64,000 bases of DNA, taken from positions 1-64,000 of the forward strand of contig CANQXE010000008.1 of NCBI GenBank assembly GCA_947627725.1, read 5' to 3'. Both the position numbers and the translations under genes were made by a program. Position 1 is the stretch's first letter. Each line of letters opens with the position of its first letter. Shown here piece by piece: positions 34,419 to 45,207 of the stretch. Source of the stretch: an uncultured Clostridia bacterium (lineage in GTDB: Bacteria > Bacillota > Clostridia > Oscillospirales > Acutalibacteraceae). The notes beneath the pieces were generated by a model that saw only the letters and a list, made by a program, of their open reading frames with translations, had not been told where the DNA came from and did no database searches.

Positions 34419-35354
34419 ATGTTTTATCAATTTGATGATGATGTAGTAAGCGTGGGTACAGATGACCTGAACGACAATATTCTTACTCTCGGTTACGTAA
34501 GCGTAAATGAGCTTGAAAATATTTACAGGCAATTTGATTTTTCAATGCAGACGGTTGAAAAGTGCAAGGAGAAAAGCAGCTTTTTTTCATCTGATATTGA
34601 GGTTTACGACAGGTACTGCTTTGTTAAGGTGAATGTTGTGAACGCCGAAAAATTAAACGGCGGGAGAAACTGTTTTGCTCTTTTTATTAAAAAAAACATT
34701 CTGCTTGTTGTAAACGTGGCGGACAGCAACTGTTCCAACAGGGATATTTTTTTAAAGGTGTTGTCCAAAATTTCCTGTGAAAATATAACTCTTGAAAAGC
34801 TTGTATGCTCTTTTTTTGAGGGGCTGATAGCAGGTGATAACAAGGCTCTTGAAAACGCGGAGCTTGAGATAAATACTCTTGAGGAAACCGTGCTGAAAAA
34901 TAAGGCTGACAGGAATTTTAATATGAAGCTTCTCAATATGAAAAAGGAGCTTTTGCTTTTGAGAGGGTATTACGAACAGCTTATTGATGTAAGCGAGGCG
35001 CTCAGGGAAAACAAAAATGAAATATTTGACAGAGAAAGCCTGAAAGTTTTTCAGATATTCACAGATAAAACCGTAAGGCTTAAGGAGAATGTTGATTTGC
35101 TGAGGGATAGCGTTGTTCACCTGTGGGACGCATATCAAGCCTATCTTGATATGAGACTTAATCATACAATGAAAGTATTTACCTTAGTGACGACAATATT
35201 TTTTCCCATTACGGTAATAGTAGGGTGGTATGGTATGAATTTTGAATTTATGCCTGAGCTTCACTGGAGGTACGGCTATCTTTATGTAGTGATTCTCTGT
35301 GCTGTTGTTGTACTCTGTCTTTACCTTTGGTTTAAAAAGAAAAAGTGGTTTTAA
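34419..35354 (+). CDS. corA: CorA-family magnesium transporter
   Basis: Pentameric divalent-cation channel subunit of 311 residues. A soluble N-terminal alpha/beta domain and long stalk helix (about 130-245) precede two C-terminal transmembrane helices. The selectivity motif appears as YGMNF between them, followed by a positively charged C-terminus (KKKKWF). The periplasmic loop FEFMPELHWRYG is typical of Gram-positive CorA proteins. An AGGTGATT ribosome site precedes ATG. No M-box or other magnesium riboswitch is visible in the upstream 170 bases, which also hold the divergent kinase promoter. Confidence 0.93.
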   Translation: MFYQFDDDVVSVGTDDLNDNILTLGYVSVNELENIYRQFDFSMQTVEKCKEKSSFFSSDIEVYDRYCFVKVNVVNAEKLNGGRNCFALFIKKNILLVVNVADSNCSNRDIFLKVLSKISCENITLEKLVCSFFEGLIAGDNKALENAELEINTLEETVLKNKADRNFNMKLLNMKKELLLLRGYYEQLIDVSEALRENKNEIFDRESLKVFQIFTDKTVRLKENVDLLRDSVVHLWDAYQAYLDMRLNHTMKVFTLVTTIFFPITVIVGWYGMNFEFMPELHWRYGYLYVVILCAVVVLCLYLWFKKKKWF

Positions 35355-35399
35355 ATAAAAATCTTATATGTTAAAATATTGTCAAAAGGGGATGTTTGT

Positions 35400-35897
35400 T
35401 TGGATTATGTGGCTGAGTACGTCTCGCCGGTCGGCAAAATTCTTTTGTCCTCAGACGGCGAAAATTTAACGGGATTATGGATAGAAAATCAAAAATATTT
35501 TAAAAGCACGCTGGGTGACGAATATGAGGAAAGAAAAATTCCCGTTATAGAAAAAGCGATTCTGTGGCTTGAAAAATATTTCAGTGGTGAAAATCCTGAG
35601 ATTGATTTTAATATAAAGCCGAATGGGAGTGAATTCAGGCAGACGGTCTGGAAAATTCTTTTCCGGATTCCTTACGGTGAAACAATAACCTATGGAGAGA
35701 TTGCAAAGAGGATAGAAAAGGAGACGGGAAAAAGAGTGTCCGCGCAGGCTGTCGGCGGAGCTGTGGGGCATAATCCCATAAGCATCATTATTCCGTGTCA
35801 CCGGGTAGTCGGCGCTGACGGCGGGCTGACAGGCTACGCAGGCGGTATTGACAAAAAGGAATATCTGCTGAATATTGAAAGACAGGATAAGAATTAA
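35400..35897 (+). CDS. ogt: Methylated-DNA--protein-cysteine methyltransferase
   Basis: Suicide repair protein of about 165 residues that takes alkyl groups from O6-alkylguanine. The acceptor motif IIPCHRV is intact and is followed by GADGGLTGYAGG; the winged-helix part has YGEIAKR. TTG 35400 is preferred because AGGGGA lies eight bases upstream; the TTG 21 bases earlier has none. It follows corA by 45 bases, apparently in the same transcript, and ends at a terminator shared with the glycogen operon. Confidence 0.92.
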   Translation: MDYVAEYVSPVGKILLSSDGENLTGLWIENQKYFKSTLGDEYEERKIPVIEKAILWLEKYFSGENPEIDFNIKPNGSEFRQTVWKILFRIPYGETITYGEIAKRIEKETGKRVSAQAVGGAVGHNPISIIIPCHRVVGADGGLTGYAGGIDKKEYLLNIERQDKN

Positions 35898-35923
35898 CGG
35901 GAGACTTAATCGTCTCCCGTTTT
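35896..35923. terminator. Terminator between ogt and glgA
   Basis: Stem AACGGGAGAC/GTCTCCCGTT with TTAATC loop; the following TTTT serves ogt. Confidence 0.8.
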
Positions 35924-35937
35924 GCATAATTAAGTAT

Positions 35938-37356
35938 TTACTTAAGAAGTGCGCGGTACATTTTAATATACTCGTTTGCGCTCTTGCCCCAGCTCATATC
36001 GCAGTCGAGTGCGCGCTTAACGAGTGTGTTCCAGCCATCCGAATGATAAGCGTCGTCGGCACGGTAAATTGCGCCGAGCATATCGTACGCGTCATATGTT
36101 TTGAATGTAAAGCCGTTGCCCTCTCCGTCGCCGCAGTCGGTTATTGAATCCTTAAGTCCGCCTGTTTCTCGTACAATGGGAAGTGTGCCGTATCTGAGCG
36201 CAACCATTTGTGAAAGGCCGCACGGCTCCGACTTACTCGGCATCAGGAACATATCCGCGCCCGCGTAAATCTTTCTCGCAAGGTCGGGAACAAAGCCGAT
36301 GGTAACGCCCACCTTATCCGGATATTTATCGTGCAGATAGCGGAAGAAATTTTCATACTGCCACTCTCCGCTGCCGAGTACAACGTACTGGAGATTACGC
36401 TCACAGAGACTCTTTTCAAGCACCTCTTTCATAAGGTCGACGCCCTTATGACCTACAAGACGTGTAACGATACCTATAACAGGAACATTCGGGTCAACAT
36501 TAAGACCCATCCTTTTTTGGAGCTCTTCCTTATTTTTAGCTTTGTTTGTAAAATCCTCAGAGCTGTAATTTGCCCATATATCCTTGTCGGTTGCCGGATT
36601 ATATCCGTCAACGTCAATACCGTTCAATATTCCGCAAAGCTTCCAACTGCGCTGGTTGAGAATAGGGTCAAGACCGTGGCTGAACCAAGGGTCAAGAATT
36701 TCCTTTGCATAAGTCGGAGACACGGTTGTAACCTTATTTGCGCACTCAATGCCCGCCTTCATAAAATTAACAAGACCGTCATAGAGAATAAGATTGCTGT
36801 TTTCGGGAGCAATGCCTAATACGTCATTCAGAAGCTCATCGCCGTACTTGCCCTGATACTGAATATTGTGAATAGTGAATACGGTTTTAATATTTTCAAA
36901 GCCCATTCTGTTTGCATAATAGCAGGTGTAATAAAGCGGTGTCAGCGCGCTCTGCCAGTCATTACAGTGAATGATATCGGGTTTCCAGTCAATAGCGGGA
37001 ATAATTTCAAGCACCGCTCTTGCGAAAAACGCAAAGCGCTCTGCATCGTCATAATGTCCGTAAATTCCGTCACGCTTGAAGTAATACTGATTGTCAAGGA
37101 AGTAGTAAATTACTCCGTTTGCCTTTGCCTCAAAGATTCCGCAATACTGTCGCCTCCAGGAAACAGGAACGGAAATGGAAGTGATGAATTTCATCTTATC
37201 CTTATATTCCTGCTTAATGCTGTCATAAAGCGGCATAACAACACGGCAGCCTATAAGCCTTTTTCTGAGCGCGACAGGCAGAGAGCCGGCAACGTCGCCA
37301 AGTCCGCCAGATGCCATAAACGGAAGCGCCTCAGATGCAACATACAATACTTTCAT
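35938..37356 (-). CDS. glgA: Glycogen synthase (ADP-glucose)
   Basis: GT5 glycosyltransferase of 472 residues that elongates alpha-1,4-glucan from ADP-glucose. The N-terminal KVLYVASEALPFMASGGLGDV segment contains the conserved KxGGL-like site in the form ASGGLGDV, where Ser replaces the usual Lys of KTGGLGDV. The C-terminal PSKSEPCGLSQMVALRYGT motif with the E-x7-E pattern is intact. It is the last gene of the glgB-glgC-glgD-glgA operon, 10 bases after glgD, with AGGAGG ahead of ATG. Confidence 0.94.
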   Translation of the reverse strand: MKVLYVASEALPFMASGGLGDVAGSLPVALRKRLIGCRVVMPLYDSIKQEYKDKMKFITSISVPVSWRRQYCGIFEAKANGVIYYFLDNQYYFKRDGIYGHYDDAERFAFFARAVLEIIPAIDWKPDIIHCNDWQSALTPLYYTCYYANRMGFENIKTVFTIHNIQYQGKYGDELLNDVLGIAPENSNLILYDGLVNFMKAGIECANKVTTVSPTYAKEILDPWFSHGLDPILNQRSWKLCGILNGIDVDGYNPATDKDIWANYSSEDFTNKAKNKEELQKRMGLNVDPNVPVIGIVTRLVGHKGVDLMKEVLEKSLCERNLQYVVLGSGEWQYENFFRYLHDKYPDKVGVTIGFVPDLARKIYAGADMFLMPSKSEPCGLSQMVALRYGTLPIVRETGGLKDSITDCGDGEGNGFTFKTYDAYDMLGAIYRADDAYHSDGWNTLVKRALDCDMSWGKSANEYIKMYRALLK

Positions 37357-37366
37357 ATTTTACCTC

Positions 37367-38485
37367 CTATATTCTTGTATCCTTAATTAAGCATATAGGG
37401 AAGGTGTCTGCGCCGGAAAGCTCGGCACCGTCCTTAATATTTACATTTTTATCAGCTATTACACAGCTTATTTTGGCATTGTTTCCTACGACTGTGTCCT
37501 GCATAAGGATTGAATTTTTAACCTCGGTATCCTTACCGATTTTAACTCCCTTGAAAATAATGCAGTTCTCCACCTTACCTTCAATAATACATCCGTCAGC
37601 GACAAGAGAATTTTTAAGAGATGAATCCGGTCCGTAAATGGTAGGCATATCATCACGCTCTTTAGTTGAGATGGGAAGGCTGAACAGCTTTTTTCTGTTC
37701 TCCTTTTCAAGCAGAGACATTGAAATATCATAGTAGCTCTTCACTGAATCAACCGTGCCTACAAAGCTGTCGGTTGCGTCAAAGGCGTGTATTTTGAGAT
37801 TATTGATATTAGACATTATGATATTTCTCTGATAGGAGATTTCATTTTTTGAATGAGCGTTTGTAACAAGAGTTTCAAGAAGATATTTTTTCATAATCAT
37901 TATGTTGCAGGAATAAAAAACGTCTTCATCTGTTTTTTTGTCAAGGCTCATTTCGGTAATTCTGCCGTTTTTCTCAATCTTGTCAAAGGTGAGGACAGAG
38001 CCGATATTTTCGGGCATTTTACCCTTAACACCGAGAATCGTTATATCTGCTCCGCTTTCCTCGTGGGCATTAAACATCTTAGTGTAATCAACCGATAAAA
38101 TATGGTTGCAGTCAGACATAAGAACATAGGTCTGGTTTGACTGGTGCAGAAAATTCAGGTTTCCGTAGATTGCGTCAATTCTGTTTCCCCACATATTTGC
38201 GCTTCCTATTGAGAAAGGAGGCAGGAGATAAAGACCGTCCGTTTTTCTGCTTAAATCCCAAGGCTTTCCCGTACCCACGTGGTCCATAAGCGACTGGAAA
38301 TTGGCGTTAGTGACAACACCGATTTTTGCAACGCCGCTTTCCACCATATTTGACAGAGGAAAGTCAATCAGACGATATCGCGAGCAGAAGGGGACTGAGC
38401 CCATTGTTCTCGTAGCTGTCAGGGAGTCCAAAGCCTCCTCGTGAATGTTGGCAAATACTATTCCCAAAACCTTTTTACCGTTCAT
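37367..38485 (-). CDS. glgD: Glucose-1-phosphate adenylyltransferase subunit GlgD
   Basis: Paralogue of GlgC, 372 residues. It forms a hetero-oligomer with GlgC and modulates activity in Firmicutes. The nucleotidyltransferase core is present, but the N-terminal pyrophosphorylase loop differs: GlgC has GGQGSRLG where GlgD has ANIHEEALDS, so the subunit is expected to be regulatory rather than catalytic. A left-handed beta-helix domain forms the C-terminus, with hexapeptide repeats. Overlaps nothing; four bases separate it from glgC. Confidence 0.93.
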   Translation of the reverse strand: MNGKKVLGIVFANIHEEALDSLTATRTMGSVPFCSRYRLIDFPLSNMVESGVAKIGVVTNANFQSLMDHVGTGKPWDLSRKTDGLYLLPPFSIGSANMWGNRIDAIYGNLNFLHQSNQTYVLMSDCNHILSVDYTKMFNAHEESGADITILGVKGKMPENIGSVLTFDKIEKNGRITEMSLDKKTDEDVFYSCNIMIMKKYLLETLVTNAHSKNEISYQRNIIMSNINNLKIHAFDATDSFVGTVDSVKSYYDISMSLLEKENRKKLFSLPISTKERDDMPTIYGPDSSLKNSLVADGCIIEGKVENCIIFKGVKIGKDTEVKNSILMQDTVVGNNAKISCVIADKNVNIKDGAELSGADTFPICLIKDTRI

Positions 38486-38489
38486 TGAC

Positions 38490-39698
38490 TTATACCTCCT
38501 CTCCTGATTTAATCATTACGCCGGGTTCAATATATTTACCCTTTGTTATTTTAGCGCCGGCTCCGATTACGGGGATACCCCATTCCTCAGGATTTTCAAG
38601 CTGTTCGGGAATTTCTCCAATCTTTGCGTCTTCTTCTATAACGGCGTTTTCGGCAACAATTGAATAGTAAACCTTAGCGCCTTTTTTAATAACCGCGCCA
38701 GGCATAATAACGCTGTATCTTACATCGGCGTTTTCTTCAATAGTTACGTTTGAAGATATTACGCTGTAATCAACATTACCCTCTATTTCACAGCCTTCGC
38801 TGATAGATGAATTTTCAACAACAGCGTTTTTGCCTATATAGTGAGGCGGCGCCATCGGATTTCTTGAATAAATCCTCCAGCTTGTGTCACTCAAATCAAG
38901 ATCGACATTTGGATTGATAATATCAAGGTTTGCCTCCCAGAGCGAATCAATGGTTCCGACATCCTTCCAGTAGCCTTTAAACGGAAACGCAAACATTCTC
39001 TCACCCGCGTTAAGCATAGTCGGAATGATATTTTTACCGAAGTCATTTGACGAGCCTTCAGTATTTTCATCCTGAATAAGGTACTGCTTTAATTTATCCC
39101 AACTGAAAACGTAAACGCCCATTGAGGCTTTGTTGCTTTTAGGCTCTGCCGGTTTTTCGGCAAATTCATAGATTTCGTCATTATCCTTAGTTGCAAGAAT
39201 GCCGAAACGTGACGCCTCCTCCCAAGGGACTTCAAGCACGGCAATTGTGCAGGCGGCATTATTCTTTTTATGAAAATCAACCATCTTTGCATAATTCATT
39301 TTGTAAATATGGTCGCCTGAAAGTATAACAACATATTCGGGATCGTATTTTTCAATAAAATTAATATTTTGATAGATTGCGTTTGCAGTACCCTTGTACC
39401 ATTCAGCGCCGCCGATTGCCTCATAAGGTGACAGAACGTGGATACCGCCGTTCTGGCGGTCAAGGTCCCACGGCTGACCGTTACCCAGATAATCATTCAG
39501 TTCAAGGGGCTGATACTGTGTTAAAACACCTACGGTGTAGATACCGCTGTTCACACAGTTTGACAGGGGAAAGTCAATAATTCTGTAGTTGCCGCCGTAC
39601 GGTACCGCAGGCTTGGCAATGTTTTTTGTCAATACGCCCAGACGGCTTCCCTGTCCGCCGGCAAGCAGCATTGCAACAACGTTTGATTTGTATGCCAT
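38490..39698 (-). CDS. glgC: Glucose-1-phosphate adenylyltransferase
   Basis: Catalytic ADP-glucose pyrophosphorylase subunit of 402 residues, forming ADP-glucose from ATP and glucose-1-phosphate, the first committed step of glycogen synthesis. The [11 protein letters not shown] loop (14-24) and the [12 protein letters not shown] motif with the metal-binding Asp are intact; FAEKP and the C-terminal beta-helix repeats follow. An AAGGAGATA ribosome site precedes ATG. It lies between glgB and glgD in the operon. Confidence 0.95.
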   Translation of the reverse strand: MAYKSNVVAMLLAGGQGSRLGVLTKNIAKPAVPYGGNYRIIDFPLSNCVNSGIYTVGVLTQYQPLELNDYLGNGQPWDLDRQNGGIHVLSPYEAIGGAEWYKGTANAIYQNINFIEKYDPEYVVILSGDHIYKMNYAKMVDFHKKNNAACTIAVLEVPWEEASRFGILATKDNDEIYEFAEKPAEPKSNKASMGVYVFSWDKLKQYLIQDENTEGSSNDFGKNIIPTMLNAGERMFAFPFKGYWKDVGTIDSLWEANLDIINPNVDLDLSDTSWRIYSRNPMAPPHYIGKNAVVENSSISEGCEIEGNVDYSVISSNVTIEENADVRYSVIMPGAVIKKGAKVYYSIVAENAVIEEDAKIGEIPEQLENPEEWGIPVIGAGAKITKGKYIEPGVMIKSGEEV

Positions 39699-39716
39699 TT
39701 TTTATCTCCTTAATCA

Positions 39717-41609
39717 TTATTTCTTTTTTGGTTGCTTCTTTTCAAGATATATAGCCGAAAGTCCGTTAAGCCTTACTCCTATGCTGTAATCTAAATTATG
39801 CATAGGAACTTTTTTAGCTTTATATGTTCCGGACATACGGGTCTTTGTTCCGCCGTACCTTTCAAGAGAGGTATCCATTATAACTTTATATGTTTCATTT
39901 TCGGGAACGCCGATTCTGTATTCGTTAAAGCTGTTGGGCGTGAAATTAAATACAGCAATTATTTCATTGCCCTTTTTGTCGATTCTTCTGAACGCGATAA
40001 TGGAATTCGCGTTATCATCACTTGAAATCCACTGGAAGCCTTCCCAGCTGTAATCAATTTCCCAAAGCGCAGGAGTGTTTTTATAAAAGAAATTCAGCTC
40101 TCTTGTAAAGCTCTGAAGCTGTCTGTGTTTTTCGTAATCCAGAAGCAGCCAGTCAAGCCCCTGCTTGTAATTCCATTCAATGAACTGACCGAATTCGCTT
40201 CCCATAAATAACAGCTTTTTGCCCGGGTGTGCAAACATATACGCGAGGAAAAGACGCATACCGTCAAATTTCATATCATAGTCGCCCGGCATTTTATTGA
40301 TAAGGCTTGCCTTACCGTGTACGACCTCGTCATGACTGATAGGCAAAATGAAATTTTCGCTGAAAGCATAGAAAAAGCTGAAGGTTATGCAGCTGTGGTT
40401 TCCTTTTCTGAAAAGCGGGTCCATAGACGTATAGCGAAGCATATCGTTCATCCAGCCCATATTCCATTTGAAATTAAAGCCGAGACCTCCGATATCCGGA
40501 GGCATCGTTATCATCGGCCACGCCGTCGATTCCTCCGCAATCATCATTACATCGGGATGCTCCGTGAACATTGCGCTGTTAAGCTCCCTGAAAAACTCAA
40601 CTGCTTCAAGATTTTCACGTCCGCCGTATTTATTCGGTGTCCATTCTCCGTCATTTCTGCCGTAATCAAGGTAGAGCATTGATGCAACAGCGTCAACACG
40701 GATTCCGTCAAAATGGAATTTATCGACCCAGTACATCGCCGATGAAATGAGAAATGATTTTACCTCATTTTTACCGTAGTCGAAAACTCGTGTACCCCAT
40801 TCCTTATGCTCTCCCTTTTTTAAATCGGAATACTCATAGGTGCATTCACCGTCAAATTCATAAAGTCCGTATGCGTCCTTAGGAAAGTGGGCAGGAACCC
40901 AGTCGAGGATTACGCCGATACCTGCCTTGTGGCAAGTTTCTACAAAATACATTAAATCCTCAGGAGTTCCGTAACGTGAAGTCGGGGAAAAGTAGCCTGT
41001 TACCTGGTAACCCCACGAGCCGTCAAACGGATATTCCATAATCGGCATCATTTCTATGTGGGTGTATCCCATATTACTGACATAAGGTACAAGCTCCTCA
41101 GCCATCTGTCTGTAGGAAAGGAAATCTCCGTTTTCGTGCTGTTTCCAGGAGCCGAAATGGATTTCATAAATGTTCACAGGCTTTTCAAGTATGCTGCCTG
41201 TTTTTGTTTTTTCGTACCAGCTTTTGTCGCTCCACCTGTAATTAATGTCGCCGTAAACCTTTGACGCCGTTCCCGGTCTTGTTTCAGAGTGAAAGGCATA
41301 CGGGTCTGCTTTCATATTTGTATTACCGCTTTTAGTCTGAATTGCATATTTATAGCAATCGAAAACGTGGGCATTGTCAATTTCAGCCTCCCAGACGCCG
41401 GGCGATATTTGCGCCATAACATTTTCACTTTCATTCCAGCCGTTGAAATCTCCGACAACCGAAACGCTGACAGCGTGGGGAGCCCAAACTCTGAAAATAT
41501 ATCTGTCATCCTTTATTTTATGACAGCCAAAGAATTCATATGCTTTATAATTCTTGCCGCTGTGAAAAAGATAAAGCGGAAACTCGTATTCGTGTTTTAG
41601 CTTAGACAT
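39717..41609 (-). CDS. glgB: 1,4-alpha-glucan branching enzyme
   Basis: GH13 branching enzyme of 630 residues, introducing alpha-1,6 branches into glycogen. An N-terminal CBM48 ([20 protein letters not shown]) precedes the catalytic barrel: the nucleophile Asp in [15 protein letters not shown], the acid/base Glu in [10 protein letters not shown], and the third Asp in [14 protein letters not shown]-terminal all-beta domain follows. ATG 41609 is chosen because AGAGGAG lies 8-14 bases upstream; the frame stays open for 27 further codons. It is the promoter-proximal gene of the glycogen operon. Confidence 0.95.
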   Translation of the reverse strand: MSKLKHEYEFPLYLFHSGKNYKAYEFFGCHKIKDDRYIFRVWAPHAVSVSVVGDFNGWNESENVMAQISPGVWEAEIDNAHVFDCYKYAIQTKSGNTNMKADPYAFHSETRPGTASKVYGDINYRWSDKSWYEKTKTGSILEKPVNIYEIHFGSWKQHENGDFLSYRQMAEELVPYVSNMGYTHIEMMPIMEYPFDGSWGYQVTGYFSPTSRYGTPEDLMYFVETCHKAGIGVILDWVPAHFPKDAYGLYEFDGECTYEYSDLKKGEHKEWGTRVFDYGKNEVKSFLISSAMYWVDKFHFDGIRVDAVASMLYLDYGRNDGEWTPNKYGGRENLEAVEFFRELNSAMFTEHPDVMMIAEESTAWPMITMPPDIGGLGFNFKWNMGWMNDMLRYTSMDPLFRKGNHSCITFSFFYAFSENFILPISHDEVVHGKASLINKMPGDYDMKFDGMRLFLAYMFAHPGKKLLFMGSEFGQFIEWNYKQGLDWLLLDYEKHRQLQSFTRELNFFYKNTPALWEIDYSWEGFQWISSDDNANSIIAFRRIDKKGNEIIAVFNFTPNSFNEYRIGVPENETYKVIMDTSLERYGGTKTRMSGTYKAKKVPMHNLDYSIGVRLNGLSAIYLEKKQPKKK

Positions 41610-41661
41610 TTTATATCTCCTCTGAGAATGTTTATTTTTACCAAATTCCATATACACCATA

Positions 41662-41690
41662 ATAATAACACCTTTGTATAGATTAATCAA
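41662..41690 (-). promoter_or_regulatory. Promoter of the glycogen operon
   Basis: On the minus strand TTGATT (41690-41685), a 17-base spacer and TATTAT (41667-41662), about 50 bases upstream of glgB. Confidence 0.6.
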
Positions 41691-41799
41691 GCCGTTTTTG
41701 GTTAGTTTGTTACAAAAAAATAAAATTTATTCCTGTTTTATGTACAATTTGTTGCAATATTGTCTAATTGAAAACAGTAAAATTAAGGATATTTTGGTA

Positions 41800-41829
41800 T
41801 TGAATACATTGATATACATATGATATAAT
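41800..41829 (+). promoter_or_regulatory. Promoter of the ANTAR gene
   Basis: TTGAAT (41800-41805), an 18-base spacer and a perfect TATAAT (41824-41829). It is divergent from the glgB promoter, with about 110 bases between them. Confidence 0.65.
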
Positions 41830-41855
41830 AAGCATATTAATGAGGTGGGGAGATT

Positions 41856-42374
41856 ATGAAGGATATAATTATTGCGTATCCAAGTAAAGATGTGGCATTG
41901 CAAATGCGCTCCCTTCTTGAAAGCGAGGGCTTTCACGTCTCCTTTATATGCGCGACAGGATCAAGTGTTTTGAGAATTGTACATAATCTGCGTGAGGGTG
42001 TTATAATTTGCGCGTCTATTCTCAGCGATATGGGCGCAGGCGTCCTTGCGGAAAACCTGCCTGTCGGATTTGATGTTGTGGCTTTGTCAAAAAACGGCAG
42101 GGAAGAATATCTGGGAAATCTTATTAATATGCCTTTACCCGTACACAGGGATGAATTTCTTCAGACAGTATCAGTTCTTGTAAGCACACGCAGTGCTTTT
42201 ACTCAGCGAAATAAAGATGACGACGAAATCATTTCAAACGCGAAGCTTATTTTGATGAACAGCGGAGATATTACAGAGAGCCAGGCGCACAAGTACCTTC
42301 AGAAAGAAAGTATGCGTACAGGGAAAAAATTGGCGGATCTGGCGAAAGAGATTGTTAATGATTTTGCCGATTAA
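41856..42374 (+). CDS. ANTAR-domain RNA-binding antiterminator with degenerate receiver
   Basis: Protein of 172 residues. An N-terminal receiver-like fold (about 1-110) precedes a C-terminal ANTAR domain (about 120-168), recognisable from the ITESQAHKYLQKESMRTGKKLADLAKEI pattern of three helices. ANTAR proteins bind paired hexanucleotide hairpins in leaders and prevent termination. The strand where the phosphoacceptor Asp should sit reads VIICASILSDMGAG, with no Asp in place, so control is probably not by phosphorylation. AGGTGGGGA precedes ATG. No histidine kinase is nearby. It is followed by dapF 18 bases later. Its RNA target is unknown. Confidence 0.85.
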   Translation: MKDIIIAYPSKDVALQMRSLLESEGFHVSFICATGSSVLRIVHNLREGVIICASILSDMGAGVLAENLPVGFDVVALSKNGREEYLGNLINMPLPVHRDEFLQTVSVLVSTRSAFTQRNKDDDEIISNAKLILMNSGDITESQAHKYLQKESMRTGKKLADLAKEIVNDFAD

Positions 42375-42392
42375 ATATTAAGGTGATGAGTT

Positions 42393-43235
42393 ATGAATTT
42401 TACAAAAATGCACGGCTGCGGCAATGACTATATATATATTGACTGCACCGAAGAAAATATAAAGGACGAAAAAGCCGCCGCCCGATTTTTATCCGACCGC
42501 CATTTCGGCGTGGGAGGAGACGGTATCATTCTTATCAAAAAAGGTGATAAGGCTGATTTTGAAATGGTTATGTACAATCCCGACGGAAGTCGAGGAGCCA
42601 TGTGCGGCAACGGTATACGCTGTGTGGCAAAATATGTTTATGATAATAAGCTGACTGACAAGACCTCAATTTCGATTGAGTCAATGGGCGCGGTTAAATA
42701 TATTGACATTACGGTTGAAAACGGTAAGGCAGTAAGCGCAAGAGTTGATATGGGCAAGCCTGTTCTTGATGCAAAGCTTATCCCTGTTATCTGTTCCGGT
42801 GAAAGAGCGGTAAATGAAAAGGTCAATGTCGGCGGCAGAGAATTCGCAATGACCTGCGTATCAATGGGTAATCCCCACGCGGTGATGTTTATTGATGAAA
42901 GTTTGAAGGATTTTGATTTGAATTATTACGGCTCCCTGTTTGAGAGCAATACCGAAATATTCCCTGACAGAGTAAACGCTGAATTTGCAAGGATTATTGA
43001 CAGAAAGAATATTGAAATGCGTGTTTACGAGAGGGGAACAGGGGAAACTCTTGCCTGCGGCACGGGAACCTGCGCAACGGTTGTAGCGGCTTTATTAAAC
43101 GGGCTTGTTGATCATGATGTAACCGTTCATCTTCCGGGCGGTGACCTTGATATAAGCTGGAGCGGAAACGAGGATGACAGCGTCTTTATGACCGGTCCCG
43201 CAACATATGTTTTCACAGGCGAGATTGATATTTAA
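42393..43235 (+). CDS. dapF: Diaminopimelate epimerase
   Basis: PLP-independent racemase of 280 residues converting LL- to meso-diaminopimelate for peptidoglycan and lysine. The catalytic cysteine pair is intact: MCGNGIRC (first Cys) and ACGTGTCAT (second). The N-terminal MHGCGNDY motif is also clear. AAGGTGATGA precedes ATG. It is followed immediately by dapL, which provides its substrate. Confidence 0.96.
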   Translation: MNFTKMHGCGNDYIYIDCTEENIKDEKAAARFLSDRHFGVGGDGIILIKKGDKADFEMVMYNPDGSRGAMCGNGIRCVAKYVYDNKLTDKTSISIESMGAVKYIDITVENGKAVSARVDMGKPVLDAKLIPVICSGERAVNEKVNVGGREFAMTCVSMGNPHAVMFIDESLKDFDLNYYGSLFESNTEIFPDRVNAEFARIIDRKNIEMRVYERGTGETLACGTGTCATVVAALLNGLVDHDVTVHLPGGDLDISWSGNEDDSVFMTGPATYVFTGEIDI

Positions 43236-43258
43236 GAATAAATGGAGGTTTAAAATAT

Positions 43259-44476
43259 ATGAAGATTAACGAAAACTTTTTAAAGATTGAGTCAAGCTAT
43301 CTTTTCTCAACCGTTGCCAAAAAGCAGAGGGAGTATCAGGCTGCTCATCCAGAGGCAGATGTAATCCGCCTTTCTATCGGTGATGTAACAAAGCCGCTTG
43401 CCCCTGTTGTTATTGAGGCAATGCACAAGGCTGTTGACGAAATGGCAAATGAGGACACATTCAGAGGATATCCGCCTGAATACGGCTATGACTTTATCCT
43501 TGAGGCTATTCAGAAGCACGATTATGCGGACAGGGGAATTGATATTTCAAAGGACGAAATTTTCCTTTCTGACGGCGCTAAGTCCGACTGCGGTAATATC
43601 GGAGATATTTTTTCCGTAGACAACAAGGTAGCTATATGCGACCCTGTTTATCCCGTATATGTTGATACAAATGTTATGGCGGGCAGGAGCGGTGAGAAAA
43701 ACGCCGACGGTTTATGGTCAAATATTATCTATATGCCGTGTACCGCTGAAAATAACTTTACTCCGGATATACCATCGGAAATTCCCGACGTCATTTATCT
43801 CTGTTTCCCCAACAATCCCACCGGAATGGTTGCTGACAGGGAGCAGTTGAAGAAATGGGTTGATTTTGCGAACGAGCATAATTCCCTTATTCTTTTTGAC
43901 TCGGCTTACGAGGCTTTTGTTGTGGAGGAAGATATTCCGAGGTCAATTTATGAAATTGAAGGAGCTAAAACCTGTGCGATTGAATTTCGCTCCTTTTCAA
44001 AGACAGCGGGCTTTACGGGTATGCGTTGCGGTTATACCGTAGTTCCTAAGGACTTAAAATTTAACGGTGCGAGCCTGAATTCTATGTGGGCGCGCCGTCA
44101 GGCAACTAAATTTAACGGCGTATCTTATATTACTCAGAGAGCCGCTGAGGCTATATACACTGAAGAGGGACAAAAGCAGATTAAAGAAATCCTGTCATAT
44201 TATCAGAAAAACGCGAGAGTTATTTATGACGGGCTTTGCGATGCGGGCTTTGAATGTTACGGAGGTGTAAATTCACCTTATGTATGGTTAAGAGTTCCGC
44301 AGGGTTATACCTCATGGGAGTTCTTTGATGAGCTGCTTGAGAAGTGCCAGGTTGTAGGCACACCGGGCTCAGGCTTCGGTCCCGCAGGCGAGGGCTACTT
44401 CCGCCTGACTTCTTTTGGTAATGCCGAAAAGACGGTTGAGGCAATTGAAAGAATTAAAAAAGAATATAAAAAATAA
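43259..44476 (+). CDS. dapL: LL-diaminopimelate aminotransferase
   Basis: PLP-dependent class I/II aminotransferase of 405 residues that makes LL-diaminopimelate directly from tetrahydrodipicolinate, bypassing acylated intermediates. The N-terminal [14 protein letters not shown] and IGDVTKPL segments are characteristic. The Schiff-base lysine lies in the [17 protein letters not shown] segment, and the FPNNPTG motif is intact. It follows dapF by 23 bases and has AATGGAGG ahead of ATG. With dapF it forms the late DAP branch. Confidence 0.95.
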   Translation: MKINENFLKIESSYLFSTVAKKQREYQAAHPEADVIRLSIGDVTKPLAPVVIEAMHKAVDEMANEDTFRGYPPEYGYDFILEAIQKHDYADRGIDISKDEIFLSDGAKSDCGNIGDIFSVDNKVAICDPVYPVYVDTNVMAGRSGEKNADGLWSNIIYMPCTAENNFTPDIPSEIPDVIYLCFPNNPTGMVADREQLKKWVDFANEHNSLILFDSAYEAFVVEEDIPRSIYEIEGAKTCAIEFRSFSKTAGFTGMRCGYTVVPKDLKFNGASLNSMWARRQATKFNGVSYITQRAAEAIYTEEGQKQIKEILSYYQKNARVIYDGLCDAGFECYGGVNSPYVWLRVPQGYTSWEFFDELLEKCQVVGTPGSGFGPAGEGYFRLTSFGNAEKTVEAIERIKKEYKK

Positions 44477-44496
44477 AGATAAAAGGAGATTTAAAA

Positions 44497-45207
44497 ATGG
44501 AAAAGACTGCGCAGCTTTATGAGGGCAAGGCAAAAAAGGTTTGGGCAACGGATGACCCTGACGTTGTAATCGTTGATTACAAGGATGACGCAACCGCGTT
44601 TAACGGTCTTAAAAAGGGTACAATAGTCGGCAAGGGTGTTGTGAACAATAAAATGTCAAATTACCTTATGCAGCTTATTGAAAAAAAAGGTGTTCCCACT
44701 CATTTCATCAAGGAGCTTTCTGACAGAGAAACTGCCGTAAAAAAAGTAACAATCGTACCGCTTGAGGTTATTATCCGCAACCGTGCGGCAGGCTCAATCT
44801 GCAAGAGATTGGGTCTTGAGGAGGGTATGGATTTTATCTGCCCGTCCATTGAGTTTTCATACAAGGACGACGATCTCGGCGATCCGCTTATTAACGGCTA
44901 TCACGCTGTATCCTGCGGCTTTGCTACGCAGGAGGAGGTTGACACGATTAAAAAGATGGCTTTTACAGTCAATGACGTTTTAAAGGAATATTTTGCATCT
45001 ATCGGTGTTGAACTGATTGATTTCAAGCTTGAATTCGGCAAAACCTCAGACGGTCAGATTGTTCTTGCTGATGAAATCAGTCCCGATACCTGCCGTTTCT
45101 GGGATATTAAAACGCATGAAAAGCTTGACAAGGACCGTTTCCGCAGGGATATGGGCGGTGTAGAAGAAGCGTATGCCGAAATGATGAAGAGAGTAGGTCT
45201 TGACTGA
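44497..45207 (+). CDS. purC: Phosphoribosylaminoimidazole-succinocarboxamide synthase
   Basis: SAICAR synthetase of 236 residues, the usual bacterial size, joining CAIR and aspartate in purine synthesis. Seen: [12 protein letters not shown] loop at the N-terminus, [10 protein letters not shown], and the conserved [12 protein letters not shown] segment near the C-terminus. AAAAGGAGAT precedes ATG. It starts 20 bases after dapL, and its stop shares a base with the purB ATG. Confidence 0.96.
   Translation: MEKTAQLYEGKAKKVWATDDPDVVIVDYKDDATAFNGLKKGTIVGKGVVNNKMSNYLMQLIEKKGVPTHFIKELSDRETAVKKVTIVPLEVIIRNRAAGSICKRLGLEEGMDFICPSIEFSYKDDDLGDPLINGYHAVSCGFATQEEVDTIKKMAFTVNDVLKEYFASIGVELIDFKLEFGKTSDGQIVLADEISPDTCRFWDIKTHEKLDKDRFRRDMGGVEEAYAEMMKRVGLD

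Noticed and set aside
37367-38485. Second catalytic glgC
   Set aside because: The GGxGSRL pyrophosphorylase loop is lost and the sequence fits the GlgD regulatory subunit.
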